NCBI GenBank assembly: GCA_963826165.1
Contig: CAWGWC010000017.1
Location: 372,001-436,000, forward strand
Direction of reading: 5' to 3'
DNA: 64,000 nucleotides
Source: JACVRW01 sp963826165
GTDB lineage: Bacteria; Actinomycetota; Thermoleophilia; Solirubrobacterales; Thermoleophilaceae
Shown: positions 59,144 through 64,000 of the stretch, one piece after another
Layout of the letters: each line of letters starts with the position of its first letter
Numbering within the stretch: the first letter of the stretch is position 1
Translations under genes and position numbers: made by a program
Notes under the pieces: generated by a model
Seen by the model: only the letters and a program-made list of their open reading frames with translations
What the model was told of the DNA's origin: nothing
Databases searched by the model: none

Positions 59144-60196
59144 ATGGGGGACGGAAGAGTCGACCGCGCCATCCGGCAGGGCAAGGCGCGCACCACCGAG
59201 ATCAAGAGCCGTGTTCCGGAGCTGCGCGAGCGCGTACCGGAGTTGCGGGAGAAGGTCCCGGAGCTGCGCGAGCGCGTGCCCGACCTGACGGGCGAGCTGA
59301 AGACCCGCGGCAGCGAGCTGCGCACCAGGGGCGTCGAGCTGCGCACCCAGGGCGGCGAGCTGGCCCGCCAGTACGCCAAGATGGACGTCTCCTGGGCACG
59401 CTGCAGCTACGCCAAGGCCGCGCGCGCCGGGCTGCTCAGCTTCGGGCTCGGCCCGATGATCGACTTCTACGTGCGCAACACGGTGAGGGGCGGCGAGCAC
59501 TTCGAGAGGCTCACCCACCCGGTCATCTTCGTGGCCAACCACTCGAGCCACCTCGACACGCCGACGATCCTGCGCGCGCTGCCGCACAAGTGGCGCGCCC
59601 GCACGGCGGTGACGGCCGCGGCCGACTACTTCTACAAGAGCCGCTGGAAGGCCAGCGGCGTGGCGCTCCTGTTCAACACCGTGCCTCTCGGACGGCAGGG
59701 CGGCGGCCTCGACAACGGCGCGACCGACCACGTGGACAAGCTGCTCGACGAAGGCTGGAACCTCGTCATGTTCCCCGAGGGCACCCGGTCGCGCGACGGG
59801 GAGGTGGGCAAGGTCCGCTCCGGCGCTGCCGTGATTGCCGCCCGGCACGGCATCCCCATCGTCCCGATCTACCTGAGCGGCACCCACGAGGCCATGCCCC
59901 CGGGTCAGAACTGGCCGCGGCGTATTCGCGGTCGCCCGCTCGGCAGGCGCCACAGGGTCGAGGCGCGCTTCGGCGATCCGATCTCGCCCCGGGCCGGGGA
60001 GAGTCCGCGTGAGGTGATGGAGCGCGTCCGCGTGTTCTGGTCGAACGAGGGCCTGACCCCCGTGCCGCCCCCGGCGTCCGCTCCGGCGCCTCGGTTCGAG
60101 CACGCGCCCGAGCCCGAGGTCGTGCTCGAGCCGGAGCTGACCGAGCTGCCGCCGGTCGCACCCGTGGCGGAGAGCCCCGCCACCACCGCCTCCTAG
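59144..60196 (+). CDS. PlsC-like acyltransferase with heptad-repeat N-terminus
   Basis: 350 residues from ATG 59144. Residues 23-65 are a tandem 7-residue repeat (ELRERVP-type, then ELRTRG), an amphipathic or coiled segment. The acyltransferase domain follows: NHSSHLDT (HxxxxD), FPEGTRSRDG and IVPIYLSGTHEAM, as in 1-acyl-glycerol-3-phosphate acyltransferases and ladderane- or polyketide-linked members. The C-terminus (about 300-350) is Pro/Glu-rich. It would acylate a lysophospholipid or other alcohol at the inner membrane face. Confidence 0.88.
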   Translation: MGDGRVDRAIRQGKARTTEIKSRVPELRERVPELREKVPELRERVPDLTGELKTRGSELRTRGVELRTQGGELARQYAKMDVSWARCSYAKAARAGLLSFGLGPMIDFYVRNTVRGGEHFERLTHPVIFVANHSSHLDTPTILRALPHKWRARTAVTAAADYFYKSRWKASGVALLFNTVPLGRQGGGLDNGATDHVDKLLDEGWNLVMFPEGTRSRDGEVGKVRSGAAVIAARHGIPIVPIYLSGTHEAMPPGQNWPRRIRGRPLGRRHRVEARFGDPISPRAGESPREVMERVRVFWSNEGLTPVPPPASAPAPRFEHAPEPEVVLEPELTELPPVAPVAESPATTAS

Positions 60197-60287
60197 TCCC
60201 CTTCCGCACGGGGCGGGATTGCCAGCGCCGGGCGTCGCGTATAGCGTCCGGGCGGCTGGAGCCGGACCATCGAGTGGAGGAGAGACC

Positions 60288-61286
<999 letters not shown>

Positions 61287-61296
61287 GGGCGCGGCC

Positions 61297-61929
61297 TTGA
61301 GCATCACCACCGAGACCGTGGGGGAGTGGATTCGCTCGTACGCGGCGGAGATCACCGAGCACCGGGCCGCGCTGGTCAAGCTCGACACCGCCATCGGTGA
61401 CGGCGACCACGGCACCAACATGGATCGCGGCATGCGCAAGGCCGTGGAGAAGCTGGACGCCGCGGACGACCCCGACATCGGCGCTCAGCTCAAGGGCGTG
61501 GGCATGGCGCTGGTGTCGAGCGTCGGCGGGGCGGCCGGTCCTCTGTACGGGACCCTGTTCCTCCAGATGGGCTCGGCCGCCGGCGACAGCACGGAGCTCG
61601 ATCTGGCCGGCTGGACCGACGCGCTCGAGACCGGTGTCAAGGGCGTGCAGGCACGCGGCAAGGCCGAGCCCGGCGACAAGACCATGCTCGACGCGCTGCT
61701 CCCGGCGGTGGAGGCGCTGCGCGAGGCCGCCGGCGACGGGGCGGAACTGGGCGACGCCCTGCGCCGCTCGGCCGACGCCGCGGAGGAGGGGATGAAGGCG
61801 ACCATCGAGCTCGAGGCCCGTAAGGGGCGAGCCAGCTACCTGGGGCCGCGCAGCGTCGGCCACCAGGACCCGGGTGCCACCTCGTCGCAGCTGCTGCTCG
61901 AGGTGGCGGCCAAGACGTTCAGCCAGTGA
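61297..61929 (+). CDS. dhaL: Dihydroxyacetone kinase subunit DhaL
   Basis: 210 residues from TTG 61297. The magnesium-nucleotide loop LDTAIGDGDHGTNM (D30, D35, D37), SVGGAAGPLYGT and GDKTMLDALLPA match DhaL. In PTS-type enzymes DhaL keeps ADP bound and is rephosphorylated by DhaM. Its length is normal. Close spacing to dhaK indicates coexpression. Confidence 0.95.
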   Translation: MSITTETVGEWIRSYAAEITEHRAALVKLDTAIGDGDHGTNMDRGMRKAVEKLDAADDPDIGAQLKGVGMALVSSVGGAAGPLYGTLFLQMGSAAGDSTELDLAGWTDALETGVKGVQARGKAEPGDKTMLDALLPAVEALREAAGDGAELGDALRRSADAAEEGMKATIELEARKGRASYLGPRSVGHQDPGATSSQLLLEVAAKTFSQ

Positions 61930-61949
61930 CCTGGGCGATTGCGCCCGGG
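61930..61949 (+). terminator. Hairpin after dhaL
   Basis: CCTGGGCG and CGCCCGGG pair over 8 bp (one G-T) with loop ATTG, immediately after the dhaL stop. No T-run is present. It might partially terminate before the glpF-glpK pair. Confidence 0.4.
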
Positions 61950-62020
61950 CTTGTACAGCGCGCGGCGGAGGAATAGGCTGCCCGCGCTGAATCCGGTGGC
62001 ATCTACGGAGGGAGAGGGCC

Positions 62021-62737
62021 TTGAGTATCTTCGGCGCAGAGGTGATCGGGACAGCGATCCTGATCCTGTTTGGTAACGGAGTCGTAGCGGGCGTCCTGCT
62101 GAGCCAGTCGAAGGCGGAGAACGCCGGCTGGATCGTGATCACCTTCGGCTGGGGCATGGCCGTGATGGTGGGAGCGTTCGCGGTGGGGCAGTTCAGCGGG
62201 GCGCATCTCAACCCCGCGGTCACGCTCGGGTTCGCGGTCATAGGCGATACCGAGTGGGGCGACGTGCCCAAGTACTTTGCCGGCGAGTTCGTCGGGGCCT
62301 TCATCGGCGCGACGCTCGTGTGGCTGGCCTACCTACCGCACTGGGGTGCGACCGAAGATCCCGGGCTCAAGCTGGCGACCATGTGCACCGCGCCGGCCAT
62401 CCGCAATCCGGTGGCCAATGTCATCTGCGAGATCATCGGCACGTTCATCCTGGTCTTCGGCATCCTGGCGTTCTTCGCGAATCCCGATACGGCCGCTACC
62501 GGGCTCGGCCCGCTGCTGGTCGGCCTGCTGGTCTTCGTGATCGGGTTGTCGCTCGGAGGACCGACCGGGTACGCGATCAACCCGGCGCGCGACCTCGGAC
62601 CGCGAATCATGCACGCGATTCTGCCGATCGCGGGCAAGGGTCCGTCGGACTGGGGCTACTCCTGGATCCCGGTGGTGGCCCCGCTCATCGGCGGCACCCT
62701 CGGAGCGCTCGCTTTCGACTGGTGGTTCCCAGGCTGA
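62021..62737 (+). CDS. glpF: Glycerol facilitator, aquaporin family
   Basis: 238 residues from TTG 62021, with GGAGGGAGAGG upstream. Six membrane helices and two NPA boxes, AHLNPAVTLG (64-66) and YAINPARD (187-189). The Asp190 after NPAR is typical of glycerol facilitators rather than water channels. It admits glycerol by diffusion, and glpK 48 nt downstream traps it as glycerol 3-phosphate. Confidence 0.94.
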   Translation: MSIFGAEVIGTAILILFGNGVVAGVLLSQSKAENAGWIVITFGWGMAVMVGAFAVGQFSGAHLNPAVTLGFAVIGDTEWGDVPKYFAGEFVGAFIGATLVWLAYLPHWGATEDPGLKLATMCTAPAIRNPVANVICEIIGTFILVFGILAFFANPDTAATGLGPLLVGLLVFVIGLSLGGPTGYAINPARDLGPRIMHAILPIAGKGPSDWGYSWIPVVAPLIGGTLGALAFDWWFPG

Positions 62738-62785
62738 GCGCCTCGGGTAGCTGACGTAGCGACGACCAAGAGCGAGGGGTAATAG

Positions 62786-64000
62786 ATGGCGAAGTACGCC
62801 GCAGCAATCGACCAGGGCACGACGAGCACACGCTGCATGGTGTTCGACCACGGCGGCCAGGTGGTGAGCGTCAACCAGAAGGAGCACGAGCAGATCTATC
62901 CGAAGCCCGGATGGGTCGAGCACGACGCCACGGAGATCTGGTCCCGCACCCAGGAGGTGGTCGACGCGGCGCTCGAGGAGGCCGGCGCGAGCGCCGACGA
63001 CATCGCCGGGGTGGGTATCACCAACCAGCGCGAGACCACCCTCGTCTGGGACAAGACGACGGGTGAGCCGATCCACAACGCGCTCGTCTGGCAGGACACC
63101 CGTACGGACAAGCTCGTGGACGAGTACTCGAAGGAGGGCGGCCAGGCGCGCTTCCAGGAGAAGGTGGGCCTACCACTGGCCACCTACTTCTCCGGGCCGA
63201 AGATCCGCTGGATTCTCGACAACGTCGACGGCGCGGCCGACCGGGCCGACTCGGGCGACCTGTTGTTCGGCAACATGGACACCTGGGTGATCTGGAACCT
63301 CACCGGCGGCACCGACGGCGGTCAGCACATCACGGACGTGACGAACGCCAGCCGCACGATGCTGATGGACGTGCGCTCGTTGAAGTGGGACCAAGAGGTG
63401 ATGGACGTGATGGGCATCCCGGAGGCGATGCTTCCGGAGATCCGGTCCTCCTCCGACGTCTACGGCGAGGTCAAGGCCTCCGGCGGGCTCCAGGGCGTCC
63501 AGATCGCGGGTGACCTCGGCGACCAGCAGGCGGCCACCTTCGGGCAGACCTGCTTCTCGCCCGGCGAGGCCAAGAACACCTACGGCACCGGCAACTTCCT
63601 CCTGCTCAACACCGGCACGGAGGCGGTGGCGTCGAAGAACGGTCTGCTCACTACCGTGGGCTACAAGATCGGCGACGAGGACGCGGTCTACTGTCTCGAG
63701 GGCTCCATCGCCATCACCGGCGCGCTCGTGCAGTGGCTGCGCGACAACCTCAAGATGATCCAGGCCGCGCCCGAGGTCGAGGAGTTGGCCCAGACCGTCG
63801 ACGACAACGGCGGCCTCTACATCGTCCCGGCCTTCTCGGGCCTGTTCGCGCCGTACTGGAAGTCCAACGCCCGCGGTGTGTTCGCCGGCCTGACCCGCTA
63901 CGTCAACGCGGGCCATATCGCCCGCGCCACGCTCGAGGCCACGGCCTACCAGAGCCGCGAGATCGTCGAGGCCATGGACAAGGACTCCGGCGTGGCGCTC
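62786..64000 (+). CDS. glpK: Glycerol kinase (partial, runs off the window)
   Basis: 405 codons from ATG 62786 to the window end, about 80% of a typical 500-residue GlpK. FGGY kinase: AAIDQGTTSTRCMVFDH, GITNQRETTLVWD, ALVWQDTRT, and GDLGDQQAATFGQ with FSPGEAKNTYGTGNFLLLN. It phosphorylates glycerol to sn-glycerol 3-phosphate. No stop codon appears before base 64000, and the C-terminal ATP-binding part is only partly visible. Confidence 0.95.
   Translation, partial: MAKYAAAIDQGTTSTRCMVFDHGGQVVSVNQKEHEQIYPKPGWVEHDATEIWSRTQEVVDAALEEAGASADDIAGVGITNQRETTLVWDKTTGEPIHNALVWQDTRTDKLVDEYSKEGGQARFQEKVGLPLATYFSGPKIRWILDNVDGAADRADSGDLLFGNMDTWVIWNLTGGTDGGQHITDVTNASRTMLMDVRSLKWDQEVMDVMGIPEAMLPEIRSSSDVYGEVKASGGLQGVQIAGDLGDQQAATFGQTCFSPGEAKNTYGTGNFLLLNTGTEAVASKNGLLTTVGYKIGDEDAVYCLEGSIAITGALVQWLRDNLKMIQAAPEVEELAQTVDDNGGLYIVPAFSGLFAPYWKSNARGVFAGLTRYVNAGHIARATLEATAYQSREIVEAMDKDSGVAL

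Overview
The window is a 64 kb piece of a very GC-rich, densely packed bacterial chromosome. Gene content and order (a SepIVA-like gene beside coaD, then yceD-rpmF-plsX-acpP-rnc-smc-ftsY; ffh-rpsP-khpA-rimM-trmD-rplS-lepB-rnhB; a WhiG/FliA-type sigma factor; a DipZ-like protein; a BTAD-domain regulator) point to an actinobacterium. The closest impression is a deep lineage such as Thermoleophilia/Solirubrobacterales; this placement is inference from protein style, not from a search. GTG and TTG starts are common, most genes in clusters overlap by 1-4 nt, and many isolated genes have a TAnnnT hexamer only 7-12 nt before the start codon with no ribosome binding site, suggesting leaderless mRNAs. 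No rRNA, tRNA, CRISPR array, transposase or prophage gene was seen.

Layout. 1-630: end of coaD and a SepIVA/DivIVA-like coiled-coil gene. 631-10066: an accessory block lying between the SepIVA-like gene and yceD. It holds a 1679-aa BTAD/double-NTPase/WD40 membrane protein, a vanadium haloperoxidase-like/PD40 secreted protein, a GFA-family protein, an AbiEi/DUF559-like protein and a VOC protein. 10067-18983: yceD, rpmF, plsX, acpP, rnc, smc, ftsY, a PLP gamma-family enzyme and an RmlD-like reductase. 19003-20376: NfeD and an SPFH protein. 20417-25965: SRP and ribosome-maturation cluster ffh to rnhB. 26165-29216 (minus): comM-dprA-yraN, DNA-uptake processing. 29318-32842: thiD, two small unknown genes and ilvD. 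32832-35732 (minus): YdbT/YdbS-like PH-domain pair and an alpha/beta hydrolase. 35731-41218: HAD nucleotidase, acyltransferase plus epimerase pair, L,D-transpeptidase, glycosyltransferase.

41468-46195: an unknown 90-aa gene, a Xer recombinase, a WhiG/FliA-like sigma factor, a PP2C phosphatase fused to an RsbW-type kinase domain, and a STAS antagonist, which together look like a partner-switching regulatory module. 46230-49482: EF-G-like GTPase, zinc-ribbon protein, RNase HI. 49508-56311: secreted propeller-like protein, Tat lipoprotein of the sulfatase superfamily with Thr at the nucleophile position, small orphan, COG4315 lipoprotein divergent from a dipZ-like gene, NTF2-like and VOC proteins. 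56312-56760: back-to-back gene remnants. 56761-60196: membrane coiled-coil protein, a secreted protein with three copies of an unrecognised ~80-residue cysteine-containing repeat, a membrane-anchored orphan and a second PlsC-like acyltransferase. 60288-64000: glycerol/dihydroxyacetone cluster dhaK-dhaL-glpF-glpK, the last running off the window.

The observations most worth following up are an inverted-repeat element found in the only two sizeable convergent intergenic gaps, an RNase III lacking two conserved acidic residues, the triple-repeat secreted protein, the four-site 11-bp-phased operator in front of dipZ, and the BTAD-NTPase-NTPase-TM-WD40 fusion.
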